Below are positions 34,553 to 43,200 of a stretch of DNA of 64,000 bases, piece after piece. The stretch covers positions 1 to 64,000 of the forward strand of contig JAGWSR010000019.1 of assembly GCA_028869385.1 (NCBI GenBank). The letters are read 5' to 3'. Made by a program: the position numbers and the translations under genes. Within the stretch, counting starts at the first letter, position 1, and each line of letters starts with the position of its first letter. Source of the stretch: a bacterium. GTDB lineage: Bacteria; Vulcanimicrobiota; Vulcanimicrobiia; Vulcanimicrobiales; Vulcanimicrobiaceae. Under the pieces are notes generated by a model that did no database searches, was not told where the DNA came from, and worked only from the letters and a program-made list of their open reading frames with translations.

Positions 34553-34978
34553 ATGACAACTGGTGCACTCTCCCGTCGCGTCGACGAGGTCTTGCGCGGG
34601 CCGATCAAAAGCAAGACCGTCTTCCCGGTGCTACTGCTTCACCTTATCCAAGAGCAGCCGGATCACGGTTACGGCCTGATGCAGCGAATCGAGACCATCT
34701 GCGGCGATCTCGTCGCGGTTAACACCAACAAAATCTACCCGTTGCTGCGCCGACTGGAGGAACGCGGTTTCGTTACCGCCTCGTGGGATCACCCCACCAA
34801 GCGTTCGCGGCGCGTCTACGCGATCACGCCCCAGGGCGAAGAACGCCTGCGTAAGATCAAAGGCTCGATGCTGCCGTATCTCGAGCAGATCGAACGTGCC
34901 GTCGGCCGGCTCAAGAACGAACTCTATCAGCCGATCGGAGCGGAGCATGCCGTTTCTCGCGCTCGTTCATCTTCGTGA
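34553..34978 (+). CDS. PadR-family transcriptional regulator
   Basis: 141 residues. The winged-helix core is FPVLLLHLIQEQPDHGYGL for the helices, NTNKIYPLLRRLEERGFV as the recognition part and RRVYAITPQGEERL as the wing, all characteristic of PadR. A C-terminal helix (YLEQIERAVGRLKNELY) should dimerise it. AAGGAT precedes the ATG at 34553. It probably controls its own operon with the acyl-CoA synthetase; the effector is unknown. Its last 32 bases overlap the next small gene. Confidence 0.92.
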   Translation: MTTGALSRRVDEVLRGPIKSKTVFPVLLLHLIQEQPDHGYGLMQRIETICGDLVAVNTNKIYPLLRRLEERGFVTASWDHPTKRSRRVYAITPQGEERLRKIKGSMLPYLEQIERAVGRLKNELYQPIGAEHAVSRARSSS

Positions 34979-35222
34979 TCTCGCCTGCGCGGAGTGCGGC
35001 GAACGGCTCGCCTCCGCCGGCGCTCGCTCGTTCCTCGTTGACGACGCGGGCGAAGCCGTCGGCTTTGCCGAGAACGAGATTCCCGAAGAGATGACGGTTG
35101 AGATCCGCTGCGCGCGCGGGCACCTCACGCGCCTCTTCGTACCGAACGAGGTCGGCGCCGAAGAAGCCTTGGTCGTGCCCGACGACGCGCCGATCGCAAA
35201 AGATGCCATAATCGTGGCCTGA
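34947..35222 (+). CDS. Small protein with CxxC / CxxxH pair (possible zinc ribbon)
   Basis: 91 residues, no signal peptide. It carries C-A-E-C near residues 14-17 and C-A-R-G-H near 51-55, a spacing that could hold a single metal. The rest is acidic and strand-rich (NEIPEEMTVEIRC, EEALVVPDDAPIA). GGAGCGGAG lies directly before the ATG at 34947, inside the padR gene (32-base overlap), so translation is coupled to PadR. I do not recognise a named family. Confidence 0.68.
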   Translation: MPFLALVHLRDLACAECGERLASAGARSFLVDDAGEAVGFAENEIPEEMTVEIRCARGHLTRLFVPNEVGAEEALVVPDDAPIAKDAIIVA

Positions 35223-35257
35223 AGGAAGCGGGCGACGGCGCGCACGATTTCCGCTGG

Positions 35258-36805
35258 ATGAAGCGTGCGCTATCTCTCCTGATGCTCGCCGCGCTCGCCG
35301 CTACGGTCGCGCCCGTTCGCGCCGCTAGCGAAGCGCCCAAAGCACCCTCGCCGCCGACGGCCGCTCCGAGCGAACCCGGCGTCTTTCCCGATTCGGTGAC
35401 CGAGCACGTCGTGACGATCGACGGCAAACCGATTCACTACACCGCGCGCGCCGGCCTGATCACGCTGCACGACCAGCAGAACGTTCCGACCGCGCGCGTT
35501 TTCTACACGGCGTACACCGTTGACGGCGCCAATCCGATGACGCAGCCGGTGACGTTCCTCTACAACGGCGGACCGGGCAGTTCGACGATGTGGCTGCGTA
35601 TGGGTTCGGTCGGCCCGGTGCGCGTACTCGCGGCCGACGGCCAAGCCTCGGGACCGCCGCCGTACCGCATCGAAGACAATCCGTACAGCCTGCTCGACAA
35701 GAGCGATCTCGTCTTCATCGATATGCCCGACTCCGGTTTTGGCCGCAACATGCCGGGCAAAGAGCGCCTCTACTTCGGCGTCGATCAAGACGTCGCGGCA
35801 TTCGGGCAGTTTATCGAAAACTACATCAGTCAGTTCGGGCGCTGGAATTCGCCGAAGTTTCTTTTCGGCGAGAGCTACGGCACCACGCGCTCGGCCGCGC
35901 TCTCCGACTATCTGCTCAACCACGGCGTCGCGCTCAACGGCGTGGTGCTGCAGTCGTCCATCCTGAATTTCGGACTCGACTTCACGAGCGGCAATCCGAT
36001 CGGCGGCGGCGACTGGCCGTACGTGCTCTACCTGCCGACCGAAGCGGCGACCGCGTGGTATCACCACAAGGTGGCGAACGCTCCCGCCGACCTCGGCACC
36101 TTCGTGAAAGAGGTTGACGACTTCGCGCTCGGCGAGTACCTCGACGCGCTCTATCGCGGTGACAAGATCTCCGCTTCGGAACGTAACGACGTCGTGCGCA
36201 AACTCAGCCGGTATCTCGGCGTCTCGCCCGAGTACGTGCGCGAGTCGAACCTGCGTATTCCGTACACGCGCTACCAGTCGGAACTCTTGCGCCCCGAGGG
36301 CGAAGTTTTCGGACGCCTGGACTCGCGTTACACCACCACGACGACCGACCGCGCGAGCTACGAAGGTCCGCAGTGGGATCCCACCGACTCCTCGATCGAT
36401 GCGCCGTACACGACCGCGATCAATCAGTATCTGCGCGAAGACCTCAAGTACAATCCGCCGATTCCGTATCGCGCCAACATCTACGGGATCATCTACGGCG
36501 AGGGTAAGTCGTGGGACTTCGCGCACAACGGTCAGTATCCGACCAACGTCGCGCCCGATCTCGCCGACGCGATGACGCAGAACCCGCGTCTGCACGTCTT
36601 TTCGGCGAACGGCTACTACGACTTCGCGACGCCGTTCTTCGCGACGCAGTATACACTCGAACACCTCAACATCGCGTCGTCGCTCCAGAACAACATCAGC
36701 TTCGGGTTCTACCCGGCGGGACACATGATCTATTTGAGCACCCCGGCCTTGGCGCAATACAAGGCCGATTTAGCGCGCTGGTACGACAGCGTGCTCGGAC
36801 GCTAG
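35258..36805 (+). CDS. Exported S10-family serine carboxypeptidase-like enzyme (copy 1)
   Basis: 515 residues with a signal peptide ending near VRAAS (residue 23) and a Pro/Ala linker. The fold is the S10 alpha/beta hydrolase: the oxyanion motif NGGPGSST at about 103-110, catalytic Ser206 in FGESYGTT, Asp455 in SANGYYDFATP and His489 in YPAGHMIY. S10 enzymes remove C-terminal residues of peptides, often at acid pH, outside the cytoplasm. The ATG at 35258 is the first that gives the signal peptide. It lies 35 bases after the small CxxC protein and is followed seven bases later by a paralogue. Confidence 0.93.
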   Translation: MKRALSLLMLAALAATVAPVRAASEAPKAPSPPTAAPSEPGVFPDSVTEHVVTIDGKPIHYTARAGLITLHDQQNVPTARVFYTAYTVDGANPMTQPVTFLYNGGPGSSTMWLRMGSVGPVRVLAADGQASGPPPYRIEDNPYSLLDKSDLVFIDMPDSGFGRNMPGKERLYFGVDQDVAAFGQFIENYISQFGRWNSPKFLFGESYGTTRSAALSDYLLNHGVALNGVVLQSSILNFGLDFTSGNPIGGGDWPYVLYLPTEAATAWYHHKVANAPADLGTFVKEVDDFALGEYLDALYRGDKISASERNDVVRKLSRYLGVSPEYVRESNLRIPYTRYQSELLRPEGEVFGRLDSRYTTTTTDRASYEGPQWDPTDSSIDAPYTTAINQYLREDLKYNPPIPYRANIYGIIYGEGKSWDFAHNGQYPTNVAPDLADAMTQNPRLHVFSANGYYDFATPFFATQYTLEHLNIASSLQNNISFGFYPAGHMIYLSTPALAQYKADLARWYDSVLGR

Positions 36806-36812
36806 GAGGCAG

Positions 36813-38339
36813 ATGATGAAGATGATCCATCGCGCACTCGGCGCATGCATCGCTGCCGCCATGCTCCTCGCGGCCGCACCCAAGCCGGCAAAGCCGGCGA
36901 TTCCCCCCGCCGCGAAGGATGCGGTGACGCATCACTCGATCACGATCGGCGGACACACGATCGCGTACACCGCGCGCGCGGGAACGATCGAACTGCGCGA
37001 CCCGATGAGCAACGACGTCACCGCGCGTATGTTCTACGTGGCCTACACCAAGGATGGCGCGGACCCGAGCAAGCGCCCCGTGACGTTCTTCTACAACGGC
37101 GGCCCGGGAAGTTCGACCGTGTGGCTGCACATGGGATCGTTCGCGCCCGTGCGCGTGCAAGTGCGCAACGGCGCTCCGACCGGCCCGGCGCCCTACGCGC
37201 TCGAGCCGAATCAGTACAGCCTTTTGGATACGACCGACGAGGTCTTCATCGACGCGCCGAACACCGGCTACAGCCGCGTGATCGGTGCGGGCAAGCCGAA
37301 GGACTTCATGGGCGTCGATCAAGACGGTCGCGCCTTCACGCAGTTCATCGAGCGCTACATCACGCAATTCGGCCGGTGGAATTCGCCGAAGGTGCTCTTC
37401 GGCGAGAGCTACGGCACCACGCGCGACTGCGTGCTCGTGAACATGCTGCAGCAGGCGGGCGTCGAGATGAACGGCGTCGTGCTGCAGTCCTCGATCATCA
37501 ACTTCAACCTCGGCGGACTGGGCGGCGGCAATCCGATCGCGGGCGGCGACTGGGGCTTCGTGCTCTATCTGCCGACCGAAGCGGCGACCGCCTACTATCA
37601 CCACCGTGCGAACGCGCACGGTCAGAGCCTCCAGACGTTCCTCCGCGGCGTCGAGCACTTCGCGGGCACGACCTACCTGCACGATCTCGCGCAGGGTGCG
37701 AACCTCTCGACGTCCGAGTTCAACGCCGACGTCGCGAAGCTGCACGACTACTTGGGTGTTCCGGAGAGCTACATCCGCGATTCGAACCTGCGGATTCCGT
37801 ACTTCCGCTTCCTCAAGGAGCTGCTGCGCGGAAACAATACGCTCGTGGGGCGCTACGACTCGCGCTACGAGACCTACGACATCGATCAACTCTCGAATTA
37901 TCCGAGCTGGGATCCGTCGGATGTCGGCATCGACGGCGCGTTCGTCGGTTCGTTCAACAACTACATCGCCAATTCGCTCGACTACCACGCGGGCATTCCG
38001 TATCGTCCGGTCTCGTACGGCGGGTTGCTCGGCGCGCGGTGGGATTTCAAGCACAACGGCGACGATCCGCCCACGAACGTCGCGCCGGATCTCGCCGCGG
38101 CGATGACGCAGAATCCGCATCTGCAAGTCTTCTCGGCAAACGGCTACTACGACTTCGCGACGCCGTACTTCGCGACGGAGTACACGCTGGAGCATCTCGG
38201 CCTCGCCGCGCCGCTGCAGCACAATCTCACGTACGGATTCTATCAATCCGGACACATGATCTACCTGAATCCGAGTGCACTCGTCGCCTACCGCGCCGAC
38301 CTCGAACGCTGGTACGATCGTATGCTCTCTAGCCGGTAA
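36813..38339 (+). CDS. Exported S10-family serine carboxypeptidase-like enzyme (copy 2)
   Basis: 508 residues, clearly a tandem paralogue of the previous gene. Both share NGGPGSST, DSNLRIPY or ESNLRIPY, GGDW...VLYLPTEAAT, FGESYGTT, SANGYYDFATP and GHMIYL. Differences are concentrated in the cap region, such as AGKPKDFMGVDQDGRAF here against PGKERLYFGVDQDVAAF, so substrate preference may differ. The signal peptide is residues 1-22. Two ATGs (36813, 36816) follow AGGAGG at 36804-36809; the second is better spaced but the longer form is listed. A terminator follows at 38364. Confidence 0.93.
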   Translation: MMKMIHRALGACIAAAMLLAAAPKPAKPAIPPAAKDAVTHHSITIGGHTIAYTARAGTIELRDPMSNDVTARMFYVAYTKDGADPSKRPVTFFYNGGPGSSTVWLHMGSFAPVRVQVRNGAPTGPAPYALEPNQYSLLDTTDEVFIDAPNTGYSRVIGAGKPKDFMGVDQDGRAFTQFIERYITQFGRWNSPKVLFGESYGTTRDCVLVNMLQQAGVEMNGVVLQSSIINFNLGGLGGGNPIAGGDWGFVLYLPTEAATAYYHHRANAHGQSLQTFLRGVEHFAGTTYLHDLAQGANLSTSEFNADVAKLHDYLGVPESYIRDSNLRIPYFRFLKELLRGNNTLVGRYDSRYETYDIDQLSNYPSWDPSDVGIDGAFVGSFNNYIANSLDYHAGIPYRPVSYGGLLGARWDFKHNGDDPPTNVAPDLAAAMTQNPHLQVFSANGYYDFATPYFATEYTLEHLGLAAPLQHNLTYGFYQSGHMIYLNPSALVAYRADLERWYDRMLSSR

Positions 38340-38363
38340 GCGTAGAGCCGGATCAGCGCAATG

Positions 38364-38399
38364 AGGGACTGCGGCGAACACCGCAGTCCCTTTGCTTTT
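38364..38399 (+). terminator. Rho-independent terminator after S10 pair
   Basis: An 11-base perfect stem AGGGACTGCGG / CCGCAGTCCCT with a six-base loop, followed by TTGCTTTT. It lies 25 bases after the second S10 stop. Confidence 0.88.
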
Positions 38400-38417
38400 G
38401 AGCGCCGATCCCGTGTG

Positions 38418-38472
38418 ATCCTGAGCGCAGGCGCGCCCTTCGACTTCGGCGCTTCGCGCCTGCGCTCAGGAT
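38418..38472. repeat. 18-bp perfect inverted repeat, REP-like
   Basis: Arms ATCCTGAGCGCAGGCGCG (38418-38435) and its exact complement (38455-38472) enclose a 19-base loop with CCCTTCGACTTCGG. The element sits between two terminators in a convergent intergenic region, the usual home of REP elements. It shares CCTGAGC and CCCTTCGAC with the tandem array at 1-150. Confidence 0.85.
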
Positions 38473-38492
38473 GACACGAGTTGCGATGAAAT

Positions 38493-38527
38493 GAAAAGGA
38501 CCGCGGCATCGCGCCGCGGTCCTTTTC
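38493..38527. terminator. Bidirectional terminator between convergent genes
   Basis: Stem GAAAAGGACCGCGG / CCGCGGTCCTTTTC (14 pairs) with a short loop; A-run on one side and T-run on the other, so it can work in both directions. It lies 16 bases from the minus-strand propeller gene stop at 38543. Confidence 0.88.
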
Positions 38528-38542
38528 ACGTGCGCTCCTGCG

Positions 38543-41500
38543 CTACTTCGGGCCGGCGATCTTCGCGAGGGCGGCGATCGTGGCGTCGAGGGTGTGCGAG
38601 AGCTGCGCGTACGCCGACTCCTGATCTGGCGTCGGTGCGGCGTCCGCGCTCTCCACCGCACCTTCGAGATTACCGAAGGCGTCGCTCAGGTAGTTGAGCG
38701 AGGTGAAGTTGAGGTTCGGCTTGCCGACCGAGTCATCGGGATTTCCGGCCGGACGCTCGCCGATGATGGTGCTGCGCAGCGTGGCCTTGTTCGCGGCGCT
38801 CACCGAGGGCGATGCGAGCGCTGCCTTCGCGTGCTTCTGTGCCGCTTCGATCTGCGCGAGCTTGCCCTCGATCTGCATCGCGAGCGCGTACTGCTGATGC
38901 AGATCGCGATCGCTTACGTGGATGCGCGGATCGCGCAGCAGCGTGAATGGCCGCTCGTACCGCTTTCCGTTCACCGTCAGGCGCACGGTGTAGCTTCCCG
39001 GCGGAGCCATCGGCCCTTGCGCGTGATGCGTCGTGAAATCCCACACGAAGCGGTGCGCGCCGGGATCGGCCGAGGGAACGACGGGCGACGGAATCCAGCG
39101 CGGCGCGATGTCGAATTGCGACGGATCGAGTGCGGGCGTCTTCTCCGCGCTTGAGTAGCTGCGCAGCACGTGACCGTGGCGATCCACGATCGCGAGCGTT
39201 ACCGGCGTCTGCGCGGCGCCGTGCAGATAGTAGTCGAAGACCACGCCGAGCGGCGGATTCGCCGGCTGCGGCTCCTCGGGTTGAATCGGCGTGCCCTCGT
39301 CGGCGATGCCGAAACCGAAGCTGCCCGCGTGACGCAGACGATAGGCCGTCACCGGCGCGTAGAGGTAATCGCCGCCGGCCGCAACGGCCTTCGCCGCCTG
39401 ACGCAGCGGCGAGATGTCGTCCATGATCCAGAACGCGCGGCCGTGCGTCGCGATCACGAGATCGTCGCCGTGCACGTCGATGTCGCGCACCGAGGTCACG
39501 GGCAGATTGCGCTGCAACGTCTGCCAGTGCGCGCCGTCGTCGAAGCTGACGTACACGCCCTTCTCGGTTCCGGCATAGAGCAAGCCGCGCACCTTTGGAT
39601 CGGCGCGAACGACGTTCACGAACGAACCGTCGGGAATGCCGCTCGTGCGCAGCGTCCAACTCTTCCCGCCGTCGGTCGTCTTGTAGATATACGGCGTGTA
39701 GTCGTCGAGACGGTGGCGATCCACCACCACGTAGGCACTCGCCGCGTCGAACGGCGAGGGTTCGATGATCGCGACCTTGCTCCACGGCGTCAGGTGCTTG
39801 GGCGTGATGTTCGTCCAATGCGCGCCGCCGTCGGTCGTGCGCCATACGTAGCCGTCGTCGGTTCCGGCCCAGAGCGTGGAAGCCGAGAACGGGGAGGGCG
39901 CGATCGCATACACGACGCCGCGTCGCGGTAATCCGCTCGAATCCGCGTTGGTCGCGGCGTCGAGATTCGCGAGATAATTCTCGCTCGGGTCGTTGCGCGT
40001 GAGGTCGGGGCTGACGATGTGCCAGCTCTTGCCCGCATCGGTCGTGCGGAAGATGCGCTGCCGCGAGGCGTAGAGCGCGTGATCGACCGGCGAGACGACC
40101 ACCGGAAGCGTCCACGTGTGTCGCCAGAGCGTGTCGGGATACTTGGTGCTCGGATCGATGTTCTGCTCCCAACCCGTCGCGAGCGCTTCGTACGTCAGCG
40201 TGTCGCTGCCGCCGAAGATCTGTCCCGGATGCTTGGGATCGGGTGCCACGTAGCCGTTCTCGCCGCCAACGTCCATCGGATGCCAATCCATCGTCGTGAT
40301 CGTCGTGTGGATCGTTTGCGACGGCACGGCCATCGCGCCCGAATCTTGCTGCGCGCCGTACACCCAGTACGGAAAGCGATTGTCGGTGATGACGTGATAG
40401 AACTGCCCCGTCGGCTGGTTGTACCACGAGCTCCACGTCTTCGCGCGATCCACCGAGACGACGACGCCTTGATCGCCCCCGAGAATCATGCGCGACGAAT
40501 GATCGGGATTGATCCAGAGCGTGTGATAGTCGTCGCCGCCCGGCGAGCCTTTGATCGCGACGAAGCTCTTGCCGCCGTCTTCAGAGCGATACGTGGCCGT
40601 GTTCATCACGTACACAACGTCGGGATTCTTCGGATCGACGGTGATGCCGCCGAAGTACCAACCGCGCTGCCACAAGCGAACTTGCGCCTTGCCGCCGTTG
40701 ATGTGCGTCCAGGTTGCGCCCGCGTCGTCGGAACGGTACACACCGCCGTCGGCTACGTCGGCTCCGGTATCGATTTGCGCGTAAACGCGCGATGGCTGCG
40801 ACGGCGCGACCGCGACGCCGATGTGTCCGACCGCTTTGGGCAGACCGTTCGTCAGGTGCGTCCAGGTTTTGCCGCCGTCGGTGGATTTATACAGACCGCT
40901 GCCCGGCCCGTTCGAGGGCGGATAGACGTTCCACGGCGGACGGCGTGTTTGCCAGAGCGCGGCGTAGATCGTTTGCGGATCCTGCGGATTCATCGCAAGC
41001 GAGATCGCGCCGGTGTTCTCGTCTTTGTAGAGCACCTTCGTCCACGTCTTGCCGCCGTCGGTCGTCTTGAAGACGCCGCGCTCCGCGTTCGGCGCGTATT
41101 GATGGCCGAGCGCCGCCACGTAGGCGACGTTCGCATCGTGCGGATCCACGACGATGGCGCCGATCTGCCACGTTCCGTCGAGACCGATGTGCGTCCACGT
41201 CTTGCCGCCGTCGGTCGATTTGTACATGCCGTTGCCGTACGCGATGTCGGAGCGCATATCGGCCTCGCCAGTGCCGACGTAGATCGTCTTTACGTCGCTC
41301 GGCGCAACCGCGATGGCGCCGATGGAGCCGACGTTCTCGCGATCGAAGATCGGGTTCCACGTGCGGCCCGCGTTCGTGCTCTCCCACACGCCGCCGTCAA
41401 CCGCACCGAAGTAAAAGTGATCGGGCTCGCCCGGCACGCCGGTCACCGCGAGCGCGCGACCGCCGCGGAACGGCCCGATGAGCCGCCACGAGACCGAGTT

Positions 41501-41626
41501 CAGATAAGAAGCGTCAACGTGCGCGGGTGCCGCATGAACCGGCGATGCCGCGAGAAAGGTACTGCCGAGCGCGAAGCACGCGGCAAGCACGGAAGCAAGA
41601 AAACGTCGCATGGACGGTGCTACCAT
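38543..41626 (-). CDS. Secreted sortilin/VPS10-like beta-propeller protein (BNR repeats)
   Basis: 1027 residues with a signal peptide ending near PVHAAP. The body has many BNR/Asp-box units, for example YKSTDGGKTWTHIG, FKTTDGGKTWTKV, YKSTDGGKTWTHL, YRSDDAGATWTHI, YRSEDGGKSFVAI, FRTTDAGKSWHIV, WRTTDGGAHWTNI and YKTTDGGKSWTL. These make two seven-to-ten-blade propellers like the large family labelled glycosyl hydrolase or sortilin-like. The C-terminal 300 residues hold a FlgD-like beta domain (VRLTVNGKRYERPFTLLRDP) and helices. No active-site residues can be assigned; binding of peptide or glycan is a guess. Starts at 41626 and 41611 are both possible and lie within a perfect inverted repeat. 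Confidence 0.9.
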   Translation of the reverse strand: MVAPSMRRFLASVLAACFALGSTFLAASPVHAAPAHVDASYLNSVSWRLIGPFRGGRALAVTGVPGEPDHFYFGAVDGGVWESTNAGRTWNPIFDRENVGSIGAIAVAPSDVKTIYVGTGEADMRSDIAYGNGMYKSTDGGKTWTHIGLDGTWQIGAIVVDPHDANVAYVAALGHQYAPNAERGVFKTTDGGKTWTKVLYKDENTGAISLAMNPQDPQTIYAALWQTRRPPWNVYPPSNGPGSGLYKSTDGGKTWTHLTNGLPKAVGHIGVAVAPSQPSRVYAQIDTGADVADGGVYRSDDAGATWTHINGGKAQVRLWQRGWYFGGITVDPKNPDVVYVMNTATYRSEDGGKSFVAIKGSPGGDDYHTLWINPDHSSRMILGGDQGVVVSVDRAKTWSSWYNQPTGQFYHVITDNRFPYWVYGAQQDSGAMAVPSQTIHTTITTMDWHPMDVGGENGYVAPDPKHPGQIFGGSDTLTYEALATGWEQNIDPSTKYPDTLWRHTWTLPVVVSPVDHALYASRQRIFRTTDAGKSWHIVSPDLTRNDPSENYLANLDAATNADSSGLPRRGVVYAIAPSPFSASTLWAGTDDGYVWRTTDGGAHWTNITPKHLTPWSKVAIIEPSPFDAASAYVVVDRHRLDDYTPYIYKTTDGGKSWTLRTSGIPDGSFVNVVRADPKVRGLLYAGTEKGVYVSFDDGAHWQTLQRNLPVTSVRDIDVHGDDLVIATHGRAFWIMDDISPLRQAAKAVAAGGDYLYAPVTAYRLRHAGSFGFGIADEGTPIQPEEPQPANPPLGVVFDYYLHGAAQTPVTLAIVDRHGHVLRSYSSAEKTPALDPSQFDIAPRWIPSPVVPSADPGAHRFVWDFTTHHAQGPMAPPGSYTVRLTVNGKRYERPFTLLRDPRIHVSDRDLHQQYALAMQIEGKLAQIEAAQKHAKAALASPSVSAANKATLRSTIIGERPAGNPDDSVGKPNLNFTSLNYLSDAFGNLEGAVESADAAPTPDQESAYAQLSHTLDATIAALAKIAGPK

Positions 41627-41637
41627 GCGACGTTTTC
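41599..41637. repeat. 15-bp perfect inverted repeat over the start of the propeller gene
   Basis: GAAAACGTCGCATGG (41599-41613) and its exact complement (41623-41637) surround a nine-base loop. Both candidate ATGs of the minus-strand propeller gene (41611 and 41626) lie within it, so the mRNA start would be locked in a hairpin if transcribed from upstream. No copy was noticed elsewhere in the window. Confidence 0.85.
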
Positions 41638-41659
41638 CGAAGCCTTTTGTGGCGAACGG

Positions 41660-42406
41660 CTACGCCGCGTCCAGTGCCTCCGGCGTCTCGCCGAAGGTGC
41701 CGAATGCCGATGCAAACGCGGTCATCGCGGCGGTGCTCCAGACCGCGCTTACGATCGAGAGGGCGTTGACCGTACATGCGATCGCGAAGAGTGGTACGCG
41801 ACCTCCGAGGGCTATGAGCGTCCCAAGATGTACTCCGACGATGGCGAGGACGATGCCGCTCGGCACGCCGATCGTGAATCCGACCGCGATTCCGAGCCCG
41901 AGCGCGCTCCACCAAGCGTCCGATGAGATGCGATCCATGCTGCTATCGAACGCCGACGTGAAATTGCGAGGGTTTTCGTTGAGGAAGAAGATCGGCGCGA
42001 ACGAGAGTTTCGTCCAGAGCCAGATGACGATGCAAAACGAGCCGATCGCCGCGACGAACGCGAAGCCTCGCGAGAGCAAGGTGATTAAAAAGACCATGCC
42101 GGCCAAGAGCGCGATGCCGGCGACAATGATTGCAGCGATGCCGATGATGGTGAGGACGTCGCGCGCGTGCATGCGCGCATCGGGTCGAACGAGTCGTGCG
42201 CACGAGGCGAGTGCTGGGAATCCGATGATCAACCATTCGAACGTTCCGGTGCGAAAGCTCGTATCCGTTGCGCCCCATGTCGCGACGGCGGCGTCGAGGA
42301 GCACGGCGAGCGCGTAGAGCCACCAGTATTCGGCAAGAACGACGGCGATTTTCGACCAGCCGAACGCGTATGCGCTGCCGACGCGTGGTTCCTCGATCAA
42401 TTTCAT
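41660..42406 (-). CDS. Polytopic membrane protein of unknown function
   Basis: 248 residues with about six hydrophobic segments. It begins MKLIEEPRVGSAYAFGWSKI and has a tryptophan/tyrosine-rich first helix (AEYWWLYALAV). A conserved-looking loop FLNENPRNFTSAFDSSMDRI lies between helices four and five. The long Gly/Ile-rich final helices are typical of integral-membrane DUFs, and I cannot name the family. The start is ATG at 42406. It is followed after 33 bases by the propeller gene on the same strand, whose start is in a hairpin. Confidence 0.75.
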   Translation of the reverse strand: MKLIEEPRVGSAYAFGWSKIAVVLAEYWWLYALAVLLDAAVATWGATDTSFRTGTFEWLIIGFPALASCARLVRPDARMHARDVLTIIGIAAIIVAGIALLAGMVFLITLLSRGFAFVAAIGSFCIVIWLWTKLSFAPIFFLNENPRNFTSAFDSSMDRISSDAWWSALGLGIAVGFTIGVPSGIVLAIVGVHLGTLIALGGRVPLFAIACTVNALSIVSAVWSTAAMTAFASAFGTFGETPEALDAA

Positions 42407-42459
42407 GCGCGATCCATACGAGACGTCGTCGTTCGGCTCATCCCCAAACGCTTTGGTCC

Positions 42460-42873
42460 TTATGGCACGCCGTCGGCCGCGAGGAGCGTCAAACCGTCGA
42501 GTTGCGACGCCGCGCGGCGGTCGAACGTGATCGTCGTGGTGCAGCCCTCGGCGCGGTTGAGGCGGCTCATGAGGGCATCGGAGAAATCGGCACCGTCGCG
42601 ATACTCGGCGAGCGCGGCCGTCACGTGCTCCTCCGCTTCGAATACGACGTGCGCGGCACGCAGGATGCGCTCGAAGGCATCGGCGATGGTTGCTCGATCG
42701 AAGCGATACCGGCTCTGCAGGACCCACACGGTTTCGATCGTCGCGATGATGCCGATCCAGGCTGGATTCGAATCGCTGCAACGGTTTTGCAGATAGCGTT
42801 GCGCGACCGCGACGTGTTCGGGCTCATCGTTGGTCAGGAGGCGAACGATGACGTTCGTGTCGAGGCCGATCAC
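42460..42873 (-). CDS. vapC: VapC-type PIN-domain toxin
   Basis: 137-residue PIN nuclease. The first acidic residue is in GLDTNVIVRLL (Asp5) and the second is the glutamate in IATIETVWVLQ. The third acidic group is GADFSDALMSRLN, and the final one is ITFDRRAAS. PIN toxins cleave tRNA or rRNA when free of antitoxin. ATGA overlap with the AbrB-type gene upstream shows the standard antitoxin-toxin order. Confidence 0.92.
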   Translation of the reverse strand: MIGLDTNVIVRLLTNDEPEHVAVAQRYLQNRCSDSNPAWIGIIATIETVWVLQSRYRFDRATIADAFERILRAAHVVFEAEEHVTAALAEYRDGADFSDALMSRLNRAEGCTTTITFDRRAASQLDGLTLLAADGVP

Positions 42874-43112
42874 GAGCCGTGTTTGCTCGCTTCCTCGGCG
42901 ATTGTATCGTTCATCTCCTCGACCGAGACGGCGCGCCGCGGCTTTGGCAAAATGCCGACGAGGTCGGCGATGCGCAGCGTTTTTGGGGTCAGCACGATCC
43001 GGCCATCCTCGATCTCCACGAAGAGCCGATCCCCCGCTTCGAGGCCGAATCTAGCCCTAATCTCCTGCGGCAGCGTCATCTGCCCTTTCGAGGTGAGCTT
43101 CACGAGCGCCAT
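42870..43112 (-). CDS. vapB: AbrB/SpoVT-type antitoxin
   Basis: 80 residues. The swapped-hairpin DNA-binding fold is shown by VKLTSKGQMTLPQEIRARFG, then LEAGDRLFVEIEDGRIVLTP. The C-terminal 35 residues (AVSVEEMNDTIAEEASKHG) should wrap the PIN toxin. AAGGA precedes the ATG at 43112. The complex is expected to repress its own promoter, which must lie in 43113-43163. Confidence 0.92.
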   Translation of the reverse strand: MALVKLTSKGQMTLPQEIRARFGLEAGDRLFVEIEDGRIVLTPKTLRIADLVGILPKPRRAVSVEEMNDTIAEEASKHGS

Positions 43113-43163
43113 ACTAGCCGTCCTTACTTTGCTCTTTTCATCTTACCATATGCCGCTCGTAAG

Positions 43164-43192
43164 AAAAAACGAGCGGCTTTTCAGCCGCTCGT
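43164..43192 (-). terminator. Terminator of the TPM/housekeeping operon with a competing stem
   Basis: On the minus strand a 10-base stem ACGAGCGGCT / AGCCGCTCGT with a four-base loop is followed by TTTTTT, eight bases after the TPM-protein stop. The stem arm at 43169-43177 can alternatively pair with GCCGCTCGT at 43152-43160, so two exclusive hairpins are possible. Confidence 0.85.
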
Positions 43193-43200
43193 CCGAGATC

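Noticed and set aside
40019-41926. 635-codon plus-strand frame opposite the propeller gene
   Set aside because: Antisense shadow; the BNR repeats on the minus strand explain the long open frame and its internal periodicity.
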